The notes under the pieces were generated by a model. The model ran no database searches. It saw only the letters and a program-made list of their open reading frames with translations, and was not told the origin of the DNA. From Candidatus Pelagibacter sp. HIMB1321 (GTDB taxonomy: Bacteria > Pseudomonadota > Alphaproteobacteria > Pelagibacterales > Pelagibacteraceae), in the NCBI RefSeq assembly GCF_900177485.1, contig NZ_LT840186.1, positions 992,001 through 1,056,000 on the forward strand: DNA of 64,000 nt. The letters are read 5' to 3'. Positions 8,444-17,177 of the stretch are shown here, piece by piece. Every line of letters begins with the position of its first letter. The first letter of the stretch is position 1. A program made the position numbers and the translations under genes.

Positions 8444-9415
8444 TTAAGTATTTTCTTCCATTGAATATTTTTCTGTAGAGAATTGTCCGCCCTCTCTCCA
8501 CATATAAGAGTATTTTTTTACTTCTTCATTAAAATATTTTTTACCAGGTACGCCTATGTCTGAATTACTTTTATATTTTCCAGTTAAAACATTATCATAT
8601 TTAAGTAATCTCAATTGATCTTCTGTTAAAATTGGATTTGGTGATAACTGAAAAATTTTTGCCGTAAGTGTAGCAAGTTGTAATGGCATAGGTATTAATA
8701 TTCTTTTTTTATTAATTAAAGCTAGAAGTCTTTCGATTATCTCTCTAAAATTTATTACCTCAGGTCCTACACATTCAATTATTTTTGAATTTATATTTTT
8801 TGTAATCGTCTCATAAATCACATCTGTTAAATCTGAACAGTGAATTGGTGAAAATTTTGTTTTACCTGAATAATATAAAGGGAAAATTGGAAGTCGATTT
8901 AATAGTGTCATAAAATTAGTCGTAAAATTATCATCAACAGAATAAACGATTGAGGGTCTCAGAATAGTGGAAAGTGGAAAATTATTTATAATGTTTTTTT
9001 CACCCTCTAATTTACTTTTTGCATATTTGCTATCTATTGCATCATTAATTCCAAGAGCTGAAAGATGTATAAAATTTTTTAATTTATATTCCCTTGCTAA
9101 TTTAGATAGCAACGACGGAAAAAGGGTGTGTATATTATAAAAAGTATTTCCTTTTTTTTTCTCAAATAAAATTCCTATTAAATTTATGCAAATATCTGAC
9201 TTTGAAAATAAATCTCTTATTTTTTTTTCATCATAAATATTAGCCTCAACGATATCAATATAACCTGCATTTCCTTGGGTTTTAATAATATAGCTTTTCT
9301 GATGTATATTTCTTGTTACTACAGTTACTTTGATATTATTTTTTGTAAGTTTTCGAATTAAGTTTCTTCCTATTTGACCACTACCGCCAAAAATTAGACA
9401 ATTCTTAGGTTTCAT
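8444..9415 (-). CDS. Complex I NDUFA9-like NAD(P)-dependent epimerase/reductase
   Basis: This 323-residue protein is an extended/atypical short-chain dehydrogenase with an N-terminal Rossmann motif GGSGQIGRNLIRKL (residues 10-23). It resembles the alphaproteobacterial relatives of mitochondrial complex I subunit NDUFA9. The segment HLSALGINDAIDSKYAKSKLEGE contains a YxxxK pair. The substrate is unknown, with possible roles as a complex I accessory or in quinone-related chemistry. It converges with gcrA and is divergent from rnd across only 16 bp. Confidence 0.8.
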   Translation of the reverse strand: MKPKNCLIFGGSGQIGRNLIRKLTKNNIKVTVVTRNIHQKSYIIKTQGNAGYIDIVEANIYDEKKIRDLFSKSDICINLIGILFEKKKGNTFYNIHTLFPSLLSKLAREYKLKNFIHLSALGINDAIDSKYAKSKLEGEKNIINNFPLSTILRPSIVYSVDDNFTTNFMTLLNRLPIFPLYYSGKTKFSPIHCSDLTDVIYETITKNINSKIIECVGPEVINFREIIERLLALINKKRILIPMPLQLATLTAKIFQLSPNPILTEDQLRLLKYDNVLTGKYKSNSDIGVPGKKYFNEEVKKYSYMWREGGQFSTEKYSMEENT

Positions 9416-9431
9416 ATATATATATTTAAAA

Positions 9432-10043
9432 ATGAATATTGATATTAAACTTCACAAGGGTGATTTACCAGATGATATAAAATTAGGCAACGTAATTGCT
9501 GTCGATGGAGAATTTATGGGTTTAAATGTTAGGAGAGATCCATTATGTCTTATTCAAATATCTGCAGGTAACGGAGATGCACATATTGTACAGTTAGATC
9601 GATCTAAATATAATGCACCCAATCTTGTAAAAACATTTTCAGATCAATCAATTACAAAAATCTTTCATTTTGGTCGAGCCGATATGGCTCACATAAAGTA
9701 TTACTTAAAAGCTGATACAAATAATGTTTGGGATACTAAAATTGCATCTAAATTAGCAAGGTCTTATTCTGACAGTCATTCATTAAAAACATTAATAAAA
9801 GAATTCATTAATATTGATATAAGCAAAAATTTTCAAAGCTCAGATTTTGGCGGTGAATTAACACCAGCACAATTAAAATATTGTGCAAATGATGTTATAT
9901 ATCTTCACAAAATTCATGATGAATTGATGAAAATTCTTGTTAGAGAAAAAAGAGAAGAACTTTATAAAGATTGTTTAAAATTTTTAAAAACAAGAGTTAA
10001 ACTTGATTTAGCCTTATTTAAGGATGATATTTGGTCTCATTAA
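9432..10043 (+). CDS. rnd: Ribonuclease D-like 3'-5' exonuclease (short form)
   Basis: A DEDD-family exonuclease of 203 residues consisting only of the catalytic domain. Visible are Exo I VDGEFMG, Exo II FHFGRADMAHI and Exo III YCANDVIYLHKIH (DEDDy type). The HRDC domains of E. coli RNase D are missing, as is common for alphaproteobacterial homologues. A role in tRNA 3' maturation or RNA decay is inferred. kdsD begins on the next base, so rnd starts the rnd-kdsD-lptC-lptB-aroA run. Confidence 0.9.
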   Translation: MNIDIKLHKGDLPDDIKLGNVIAVDGEFMGLNVRRDPLCLIQISAGNGDAHIVQLDRSKYNAPNLVKTFSDQSITKIFHFGRADMAHIKYYLKADTNNVWDTKIASKLARSYSDSHSLKTLIKEFINIDISKNFQSSDFGGELTPAQLKYCANDVIYLHKIHDELMKILVREKREELYKDCLKFLKTRVKLDLALFKDDIWSH

Positions 10044-11012
10044 ATGCCAAAAATAAATTATATTAAAACTGCAAGAGAAGTAATCAGTTTAGAAATTAAA
10101 GCATTAGAAAAGTTAAAAAAAAATATCAAAAATTCTTTTAATTTAGCTGTTGAGAAAATTGCAAATTGCCAATCAAAAATTATTTTATCTGGGGTCGGAA
10201 AGAGTGGTCTCATTGCAAATAAAATTGCTGCCACAATGTCGTCTGTTGGTTCTCCAGCATTTTGTCTATCAGCTAGCGACTCTTCACATGGCGATCTAGG
10301 ATCAATTACCAAAAAAGATATTCTAATTTTAATTAGTTATTCAGGAAAAAGTAAAGAGTTAAAAAATATTATCCAATACGCAAATAGAAATAGAATTTTA
10401 TTGATTGGAATAATGTCTAAGAAAGATTCTTTATTATATAAGGCATCCGATATAAAGCTATTAATTCCGCAAGTGGTAGAAGCTGCTGGAATTGTACCTA
10501 CATCAAGCACAACATCTCAACTAGCATTAGGTGATGCGTTGGCAATTGCGGTAATGAGAAAAAAAAGATTTGGTAAACTAGATTTTAAAAAAATTCATCC
10601 TTCAGGTTCTCTTGGCGCACAATTAAAAACAGTTGAGGACTTAATGATTAAAGGCAACAAAATTCCTTTTGTAAAAGAAAATTTAGTAATGAACAAAGCA
10701 CTTAAAATTCTAACTCAAAAAAAACTTGGAGTCCTTATTGTGCAAAATAATAAAAATCAAACAAAAGGTATAATAACAGATGGTCAAGTTCGAAGATATA
10801 ATCAAAGTAATAAAGACCTTTTTGACAGCAAAGTGTCAAAAATAATGACAAAAAATCCTATAAGTGTTGAAAAGGATATGTTGGCCGCAAAAGCATTAAA
10901 TATTATGAATAAAAATAAAATCACTGCATTGTGTGTGCATGATATAAAAAAGAAATTTAAAACCATTGGTGTATTACATGTGCACGATATTTTAGAAGCT
11001 AATATTTCTTGA
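10044..11012 (+). CDS. kdsD: D-arabinose-5-phosphate isomerase (KpsF/GutQ family)
   Basis: The enzyme converts ribulose-5-phosphate to arabinose-5-phosphate, the first committed step of KDO synthesis. Its 322 residues comprise an N-terminal SIS domain (SGVGKSGLIANKIAATMSS, then PTSSTTSQLALGDALA) and two C-terminal CBS domains (about residues 205-320). It sits between rnd and lptC, so sugar supply and LPS export genes are together. Confidence 0.93.
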   Translation: MPKINYIKTAREVISLEIKALEKLKKNIKNSFNLAVEKIANCQSKIILSGVGKSGLIANKIAATMSSVGSPAFCLSASDSSHGDLGSITKKDILILISYSGKSKELKNIIQYANRNRILLIGIMSKKDSLLYKASDIKLLIPQVVEAAGIVPTSSTTSQLALGDALAIAVMRKKRFGKLDFKKIHPSGSLGAQLKTVEDLMIKGNKIPFVKENLVMNKALKILTQKKLGVLIVQNNKNQTKGIITDGQVRRYNQSNKDLFDSKVSKIMTKNPISVEKDMLAAKALNIMNKNKITALCVHDIKKKFKTIGVLHVHDILEANIS

Positions 11013-11591
11013 ATGTTTATTAAAAGGATTGGCATAAAAAAAATTATAATTTTTTCTTTATTAATACTAAGCATACTAATTTTAATTTTTTATAATCAAA
11101 AACAAAAAGAAGAGGTAAAATTAGATAAGGACAATAATTTAGATGAAATCATTGAGAATAATTATATTGAAAATGTAAATTATTCTTATGAGGACCCAAA
11201 TGGTAATTCATATAATATAAGGGCAATTAAGGGTGAATTTGACTCAGAAAGTAATCAAATTATCTTTATGACCAATGTCAGTGCAAATTTAATAATGGCT
11301 AATGGGACTAATTTAAAAATAACTTCTGATTATGGAAAATATAATATATCCAATACTGACACAATTTTTTCAAAAAATATAGCTATTAAATATCTCGATA
11401 ATAGTATTTATGCAAATTATTTAGATTTTTCAATATCAAGAAATAATCTGATCATCTCTAAAGATGTTTTATTAAAAAGTAAAAAAAATCATTTAAGGGC
11501 AGATATTATTGAGATCGACATAACATCTAAAATGATTAAAGTATTAATGCACAATCAAGATGACAAAGTAAAAGTTAATATTAAAAATTAA
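11013..11591 (+). CDS. lptC: LPS export system protein LptC
   Basis: A bitopic inner-membrane protein that passes LPS from LptBFG to LptA. The 192 residues have one membrane segment (about residues 9-27) followed by a periplasmic beta-rich domain with the typical YSYEDPNGNSYNIRA opening. It begins one base after kdsD and ends on the first base of lptB. In most relatives lptA lies between lptC and lptB; here nothing does. LptC and LptA share the same fold, so a merged role is possible but unproved. Confidence 0.8.
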   Translation: MFIKRIGIKKIIIFSLLILSILILIFYNQKQKEEVKLDKDNNLDEIIENNYIENVNYSYEDPNGNSYNIRAIKGEFDSESNQIIFMTNVSANLIMANGTNLKITSDYGKYNISNTDTIFSKNIAIKYLDNSIYANYLDFSISRNNLIISKDVLLKSKKNHLRADIIEIDITSKMIKVLMHNQDDKVKVNIKN

Positions 11592-12367
11592 TGGCTCTCA
11601 TAAAAAAATTTAGGATTAAATCTTTCAAAAAAGAAAATTCAATTATTGAATTTAACAATATCTCTCTTTCATATGGAAAAAGATTAATATTAGATAAAAT
11701 AAATTTTAAAATAAATGAAGGTCAAATTTTTGGAATGCTAGGGCCAAATGGTGTTGGAAAATCAACTATATTTAATTTGATTACAGGATTAATCTCCCCA
11801 GATAATGGAAAAATTAAGATAAATAATAATGAAGTAACAAATATACCTGTTTATTTAAGAACAAAAAATTTTCGTGTTGGTTTTGTTCCCCAATATGGAG
11901 GTTATTTTGGTGATTTAAGCTTATTAGATAATCTTAAGGCAATTAGTGAAATAGTTATTGAGAATAAGAATTTACGACAAGAAAAAATTAACTATCTGAT
12001 GTCAAAATTTGAGCTTGAAAATATTCAAGATGTAAAATGTAAGTTTTTGTCTGGAGGTCAAAAAAAAAAATTAGTTATTGCTTTAGCTTTGTTAAGTGAT
12101 CCTAAAATTTTATTATTAGATGAATGTTTTGCTGCCTTAGATGTTTTAACAATAAAAATGTTACAAGAAATAATAGTAAACCTTCAACAAGAAAATCGAA
12201 TTACTGTTTGTATATGTGATCATCAAGCAAGAGATTTGTTATCTTGTGTGGATAAAGCGATGATTTTAAATAATGGAAAAATAATAGCTGAAGACACTCC
12301 ATCAAATTTAATTAGGAATATAGAAGCTAAGAATGCTTATTTTGGTGATAATTTTAAATACAATTAA
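11591..12367 (+). CDS. lptB: LPS export ABC transporter ATP-binding protein LptB
   Basis: The cytoplasmic ATPase that powers LPS extraction. The 258 residues contain Walker A GPNGVGKST, Q-loop GFVPQYGG, signature LSGGQKKKL, Walker B ILLLDECFAALD and the H-loop ICDHQARDLL (LptB proteins usually have DHNVRE here). The Pro that normally follows the Walker B Glu is Cys. About 15 extra basic residues precede the domain. It overlaps lptC by one base. Confidence 0.88.
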   Translation: MALIKKFRIKSFKKENSIIEFNNISLSYGKRLILDKINFKINEGQIFGMLGPNGVGKSTIFNLITGLISPDNGKIKINNNEVTNIPVYLRTKNFRVGFVPQYGGYFGDLSLLDNLKAISEIVIENKNLRQEKINYLMSKFELENIQDVKCKFLSGGQKKKLVIALALLSDPKILLLDECFAALDVLTIKMLQEIIVNLQQENRITVCICDHQARDLLSCVDKAMILNNGKIIAEDTPSNLIRNIEAKNAYFGDNFKYN

Positions 12368-12372
12368 ATTTG

Positions 12373-13692
12373 ATGAATAATCAAATTAAAATTGAAAAAA
12401 AAATTCATAGTTTCAAAAAACAAATAATTGTTCCAGGTGATAAAAGTCTCAGTATTAGATGGGTTCTTTTTTCATCACTAGCAACTGGCATATCTAAAGC
12501 GGAAAATTTATTACTCTCAGAAGACGTAATTGCAGCAGTTAATGCAATTAAAAAATTAGGTATCAGAGTTAATATTAAGAACAAAATTTGTAAAATTTAT
12601 GGAAGAGGTATTGAAGGTTATAAATTCAAAAAAAACATAATTATTGATGCAAAAAATTCTGGAACTTTGGGGAGATTAATTCTTGGAATATTAATTAAAA
12701 CACCTTATCCAATTAAATTAATTGGCGACCAAAGTTTATCTAAAAGAGATTTCAAAAGAGTCACTGATCCACTTAGTAAATTTGGTGCTAAATTTGAATT
12801 AAAAAATGGTAATAATTTACCACTTAAAATATTAGGAATAAAAAAACCTAGCCCAATATTATATGAAGAAAAAAGAGGTTCTGCACAATGTAAAAGTAGC
12901 GTAATTTTTGCTGCAATGAAAACAAAGGGTAGAACCATTATTAAAGCAAAAAAATCCAGAAACCATACAGAGCTTTTAAGTCAATATCTCAAATTACCAG
13001 TAAAAGTTAAAAAAAATAAAAAATTTGATTTGATTGAAGTAAACAGGGTAAAAAAAATTTCTCCCTTAAATTATAAAATTCCATCAGACATAAGCTCAGG
13101 TTCTTTTTTTATTGTGCTTACAGCTCTAATTAAAAATTCAGAATTAATCATAAAAAATGTCAATATCAATCCTTCTAGAATTGGAATTATAACTATTCTA
13201 AAAAAAATGGGTGTAAAAATTTTTTTTGAAAAGCAAAGAATCTACAAAGGAGAAAAAATTGCAAATATTCGGGTTATAGGTCCAAAACAATTAAAACCAA
13301 TTAATTGCCCATCAAACCTTAACGCTGGTGCTATTGATGAATTCCTGGTTATTTTCTTAGTTGCAGCAAAAGCAAAAGGAATTTCATATTTTAAAGACCT
13401 GTCTGAATTGAATCAAAAAGAAAGTCCTCGCCTTAAATGGGGTTCAAAAATTTTAAATTTGATGGGTGTCAAAACAAAAACCACTAGTGACTCTATTAAA
13501 ATTTATGGAAATCCAAATTTAGAAGTTAATAAAGAAATTGTAATTAAAGATTACCTAAAAGATCACAGGGTTTTTATGACAAGTGTCATAGCTTCACTTG
13601 CATTTGGGGGTAAATGGACTATCCATGATAAAGATTCTATTAAGACCTCTTTTCCATCATTTTTGAAGATAATTAACGATATTAAAAAATAA
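12373..13692 (+). CDS. aroA: 3-phosphoshikimate 1-carboxyvinyltransferase (EPSP synthase)
   Basis: This shikimate-pathway enzyme condenses shikimate-3-phosphate with PEP. Over 439 residues the key motifs are kept: PGDKSLSIR (Lys and Arg), KNSGTLGR, SAQCKS, RNHTE, the IDEF aspartate, QKESPR, KDHR and the final KTSFPSF. Several neighbours of these residues are atypical, but none of the catalytic ones is missing. I chose the ATG at 12373; a TTG three bases upstream is also in frame. The cmk gene that usually follows is absent. Confidence 0.9.
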   Translation: MNNQIKIEKKIHSFKKQIIVPGDKSLSIRWVLFSSLATGISKAENLLLSEDVIAAVNAIKKLGIRVNIKNKICKIYGRGIEGYKFKKNIIIDAKNSGTLGRLILGILIKTPYPIKLIGDQSLSKRDFKRVTDPLSKFGAKFELKNGNNLPLKILGIKKPSPILYEEKRGSAQCKSSVIFAAMKTKGRTIIKAKKSRNHTELLSQYLKLPVKVKKNKKFDLIEVNRVKKISPLNYKIPSDISSGSFFIVLTALIKNSELIIKNVNINPSRIGIITILKKMGVKIFFEKQRIYKGEKIANIRVIGPKQLKPINCPSNLNAGAIDEFLVIFLVAAKAKGISYFKDLSELNQKESPRLKWGSKILNLMGVKTKTTSDSIKIYGNPNLEVNKEIVIKDYLKDHRVFMTSVIASLAFGGKWTIHDKDSIKTSFPSFLKIINDIKK

Positions 13693-13860
13693 ATTATAAT
13701 ATCAAAGCTCAAAGAAGAAATTTTTACATAAAATACTCTAAAATAACCCAAATTTTTACTCTAACTAATGTTTAAACATGCTATTTGCTATTGATTTAAA
13801 TGATTATTTTATCTAAAAGGTCGTGTTTTTAAAAAAACAGATAAGGAATTTAACTAATTA
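13693..13860 (+). promoter_or_regulatory. rpsA leader region (168 bp, non-coding)
   Basis: A+T-rich gap between aroA and rpsA with no open frame of note. A weak promoter-like pair, TTGCTA (13785-13790) and TTTTAT (13807-13812) with 16-bp spacing, lies about 50 bp before the rpsA start, and an AAGGA stretch lies near 13843-13847. No riboswitch fold is evident. In relatives cmk occupies this position. Confidence 0.3.
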
Positions 13861-15588
13861 ATGGAAATATATAAAGATCTATCAAGTCCAGCCTCTCAAG
13901 AGTTTGAAAAATTACTAAACAGTCAATTATCCAAAGTAAGCATCGAAGAAGGAAAAATAATCGATGGAAAAATAAATAAAATTACAGAAAAATTTGTATT
14001 TCTTTTTGTTGAAGGATTAAAAAGTGAACCTGTATTAGATATAAATGAACTTAAGAGTATGGGTCTTGCAGATAAAATTAAAGTTGGAGAGACAATTTCT
14101 GTTCTATTAGAAAAGATTGAGGATAAAAATGGTGAAGTTTTAGTATCAGCAAGTAAAGCTCAAAAGATTAAAGGCTGGGATAAGCTAGTAGAAGCTTATG
14201 AAAAAAATGAACCAATTATGGGAAAAATTACTTCTAAATGTAAGGGTGGATGTATAGTTGAACATATCGATACAGGATCATTAATGTTTTTACCTGGCTC
14301 TCAGATAAGTGACAAACCTCTCAAAGACATTAGTCATTTAATGAATGAGCCTCAAAAATTTGCTTTAATCAAACTAGATAAGGTTAGAGGAAATGCGTGT
14401 GTGTCTAGAAGAGAAATTATTTCTTCATTTAAAAAAGAAGATAAAGCAAAAATTATTGAAAAATATAATGTTGGAGACATTATCAAAGGAGCAGAGGTTA
14501 AAGGTTATAGTTCATTTGGATGTTTCTTTAATGTTAACGGTGAACTTGATGTGTTGGTACATTTACAAGAAATTTCATATTCAAGAGTTAATCATCCTGA
14601 TGAAGTTTTTAATATTGGAGAAAAACACGATCTAAAAGTTATATCTGTTGATAAAGAGAAACTGCAAGTTGGTTGTTCTGTTAAACAACTTTCGCCAGAT
14701 CCTTTTGAGCATATTGAAAATTATGAATTAAATAAAATTTACAAAGTTAAAGTTGTTAAAATTATGGACTTTGGAGCATTCTGCGAACTTGAGCCAGGTC
14801 TTACAACTCTACTCCACTCAAGTGAATTAAGCTGGACTAAGAAAAATATTTCAGCAAAAAAAATGTTTAAAGTTGGTGATGAAATTGATTGTGTGATCAC
14901 AGAAATTGATAAAGAAAAAAGAAGAGTAGCAATATCTCACAGATTAACTCAAGACAACCCGTTTGAAACATTTGAGAAAAAATTTCCTATTGGAACAATT
15001 ATAGAAGGTGAAGTAGTTAACAAAAATGAATACTCTTTATTTGTTAAAGTCGAAGATTTAGATGTAGATGCCTTTTTACATTGTAATGATTTAACTTACC
15101 TAAATAATGGTGAAGAAGAGTTAGCTAAATATAAAAAAGGTGAAAAATTAAAAGTAAAAGTTCTTGAGATTAAAGCATCTGAACAGAAAATTAGAGTTGG
15201 TTTAAGACAAACTCAACCTGATCCGTTTGACTGGTTTAATGATAAAAAAATTAATCAAACAATTACAGTTAAAATCATATCTACAGATAATAAGGGTTTA
15301 ATAGTTAGACCTGAAGGTTGTGAAATGGATTTTCAAATTAAAAAGTCTCAAATTGCAATTAACGCTGCAGATGCAAGACCTTCAAGATTTACAGGTGGTG
15401 AAAGAATAGATTGTGCAATTTCTGAACTAGATTTAAATAAAAGAAAAGCAACTTTAAGTATCAAGCTTCTTGAAGAAATTGAGAAAAAAGAAGCATTAGA
15501 AAAATATGGAGCAGAATGGTCTGGTAAAAATCTTCCTTTTTCATCTTTATCAGAGGATCTAAAGAAAAAAGACGAGGACAAAGAGTAA
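13861..15588 (+). CDS. rpsA: 30S ribosomal protein S1
   Basis: S1 binds mRNA and helps start translation of structured or SD-poor messages, which matters in a genome where strong SD sites are rare. The 575 residues contain six S1 (OB-fold) repeats. The best conserved are the third and fourth (GAEVKGYSSFGCFFNVNG near residue 208; VKIMDFGAFCELEPGLTTLL near residue 300). The last repeats are followed by a Lys/Glu-rich tail. ihfB follows after 7 bp. Confidence 0.95.
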   Translation: MEIYKDLSSPASQEFEKLLNSQLSKVSIEEGKIIDGKINKITEKFVFLFVEGLKSEPVLDINELKSMGLADKIKVGETISVLLEKIEDKNGEVLVSASKAQKIKGWDKLVEAYEKNEPIMGKITSKCKGGCIVEHIDTGSLMFLPGSQISDKPLKDISHLMNEPQKFALIKLDKVRGNACVSRREIISSFKKEDKAKIIEKYNVGDIIKGAEVKGYSSFGCFFNVNGELDVLVHLQEISYSRVNHPDEVFNIGEKHDLKVISVDKEKLQVGCSVKQLSPDPFEHIENYELNKIYKVKVVKIMDFGAFCELEPGLTTLLHSSELSWTKKNISAKKMFKVGDEIDCVITEIDKEKRRVAISHRLTQDNPFETFEKKFPIGTIIEGEVVNKNEYSLFVKVEDLDVDAFLHCNDLTYLNNGEEELAKYKKGEKLKVKVLEIKASEQKIRVGLRQTQPDPFDWFNDKKINQTITVKIISTDNKGLIVRPEGCEMDFQIKKSQIAINAADARPSRFTGGERIDCAISELDLNKRKATLSIKLLEEIEKKEALEKYGAEWSGKNLPFSSLSEDLKKKDEDKE

Positions 15589-15595
15589 GATTAAT

Positions 15596-15886
15596 TTGGC
15601 TATTGTAAAATCAAAGCTTTTAAAACAACTTTCACAAAATTATCCAAATTTTTTAAAAAAAGACCTCGAAAAATTTACTGAAATTATTCTCAAAGAAATC
15701 AAAAGAACTCTAAGACGTGGCGAAAGAGTTGAGCTTAGAGGTTTTGGTGTATTTTCAACTAAAAAACAAAAAGCAAGAATATCAAGAAACCCTAAGACAG
15801 GGGAAAAGGTTCATACACCAGAAAAAAAAACAATTCACTTCAAAATGGCTAAAGACTTATTTAAAAAATTAAATAATCATGAATAA
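15596..15886 (+). CDS. ihfB: Integration host factor beta / HU-family DNA-binding protein
   Basis: A 96-residue DNA-bending protein. The HU/IHF fold is clear, with GERVELRGFGVFSTKK and the beta-arm ARISRNPKTGEKV carrying the intercalating-proline motif RNPKTG. The gene uses a TTG start at 15596, because the homologous N-terminus (AIVKSKLLKQL) begins right after it. Its position behind rpsA matches ihfB in other proteobacteria. It overlaps pyrF by 8 bases. Confidence 0.92.
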   Translation: MAIVKSKLLKQLSQNYPNFLKKDLEKFTEIILKEIKRTLRRGERVELRGFGVFSTKKQKARISRNPKTGEKVHTPEKKTIHFKMAKDLFKKLNNHE

Positions 15887-16553
15887 AAATATTTTTGTTG
15901 CCTGTGATGTTTCAAGTCAAAAAGAAATATTAGATTTGATTTCAAAAATTTGTAATGAGATATCAGGTATTAAAATAGGACTTCAATATATTACTCGGCA
16001 TTCTCCAGATGAAATTAAAGCCCTTGCAAAATTTAATAAACCAATTTTTTATGATGGTAAATTTTTTGATATCAAAAATACTTTAGTAGAGTCTATAAAA
16101 TCCCTAAAAGATCTTAATGTAAGTTATGCTACAGTTCATTTATTAAATGGGCTAGAATCTTTAAAAGCTGCTAACAAAGTAGCAAGTAAAATAAATGTAA
16201 AATTGCTTGGTGTTTCTGTCTTAACTAGTTTTGGTGATGAAGATCTTGAATTGCTTGGATTTAAAGATCGGGTAGAAAAACAAGTTATAAGATTAATTAA
16301 AATAGCTGATAAAGCAAATTTGTATGGTGTAATCTGTAGTCCACTAGAAATAAAAATAATTAAAGAAATTGCTCCTAAGCTTAAATGTTTTACTCCAGGA
16401 ATTAGACAAGACGATCGTAAAAATGATCAAAAACGAACAATGAATGCCAAACAAGCTTTGGAAGCAGGTAGCGATTGCTTAATAATTGGACGACCAATTA
16501 CCAAAGGTGATCCTAAAAAAAATATTAAAGAAATTTTATCCTCGTTAAATTAA
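15879..16553 (+). CDS. pyrF: Orotidine 5'-phosphate decarboxylase
   Basis: The last step of UMP synthesis. The 224 residues keep the catalytic Lys/Asp array: K in GIKIGLQY and D-x-K-x-x-D in FYDGKFFDIKNT. Also present are VLTS, CSPLE, TPGIR and the phosphate-binding GRPI near the C-terminus. It starts inside the ihfB stop region, and trpF begins on the next base after its stop, so it belongs to the long plus-strand biosynthetic run. Confidence 0.93.
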   Translation: MNKNIFVACDVSSQKEILDLISKICNEISGIKIGLQYITRHSPDEIKALAKFNKPIFYDGKFFDIKNTLVESIKSLKDLNVSYATVHLLNGLESLKAANKVASKINVKLLGVSVLTSFGDEDLELLGFKDRVEKQVIRLIKIADKANLYGVICSPLEIKIIKEIAPKLKCFTPGIRQDDRKNDQKRTMNAKQALEAGSDCLIIGRPITKGDPKKNIKEILSSLN

Positions 16554-17177
16554 ATGCAGGTTAAAATTTGTGGAATATCAGATCCAATTACATTAAAATT
16601 TTTAACAGAACATTCGCATTCACCAAAGTTTATTGGTTTTATTGTAAACTACCCAAAATCAAAAAGATATGTTGAGATAAATAAATTAAAAGATTTGCTA
16701 AAAATTGATAAGAAAAATTCATCATACGTTGCAGTTTTAGTTAAACCAGATACAAAAATATTAGAAGATATAAAAAATTTACCCTTTGATTATTATCAGG
16801 TGTACGATTGTGATCCAAAAGAAATCAAAGATATTAGAGAGAGATATAATAAAAAAATAATCACAGCATTTACAGTTCAGTCATTAAATGATGTAAAAAA
16901 ATATAATCTGTATAGCGATGTTTCGGATATTTTTTTATTTGATAGCAAAGGTTATGAAAAAAGTATGTCTTTTGAACATGAGTTAATCAAAAACATAAAA
17001 TTCAATAAAGAAGTTATGTTGGCTGGTAATATCCAAGTAAACGATGAACTTGAAAAATTTAAAAAAATAGCTGATATTATAGATATATCTGGTGGTGTAG
17101 AAACTTCTGGAGTAAAAGATATTTCCAAAATTGAAATTTTCTTAAACAAAATAAAAAAAATAAATGATGAAACTTAA
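16554..17177 (+). CDS. trpF: Phosphoribosylanthranilate isomerase-like protein
   Basis: TrpF normally isomerises phosphoribosylanthranilate in tryptophan synthesis. The 207 residues keep the family start VKICGISD with the catalytic Cys (C6), R38 of KRYV, the acid D130 in FLFDSK, and the late phosphate site DISGGVE. The usual GGTG phosphate loop after the catalytic Asp and the QLHG motif are replaced (KGYEKSMSF; QVYDCD). The gene is in the standard place before trpB and overlaps it by 14 bases. Orthology is likely from context, but the substrate is less certain than usual. Confidence 0.8.
   Translation: MQVKICGISDPITLKFLTEHSHSPKFIGFIVNYPKSKRYVEINKLKDLLKIDKKNSSYVAVLVKPDTKILEDIKNLPFDYYQVYDCDPKEIKDIRERYNKKIITAFTVQSLNDVKKYNLYSDVSDIFLFDSKGYEKSMSFEHELIKNIKFNKEVMLAGNIQVNDELEKFKKIADIIDISGGVETSGVKDISKIEIFLNKIKKINDET

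Noticed and set aside
12430..13690. Unusual motif neighbours in AroA (KSLSIR, RDF, ESPR)
   Set aside because: All catalytic residues of EPSP synthase are kept; the differences are at positions that vary between AroA classes.
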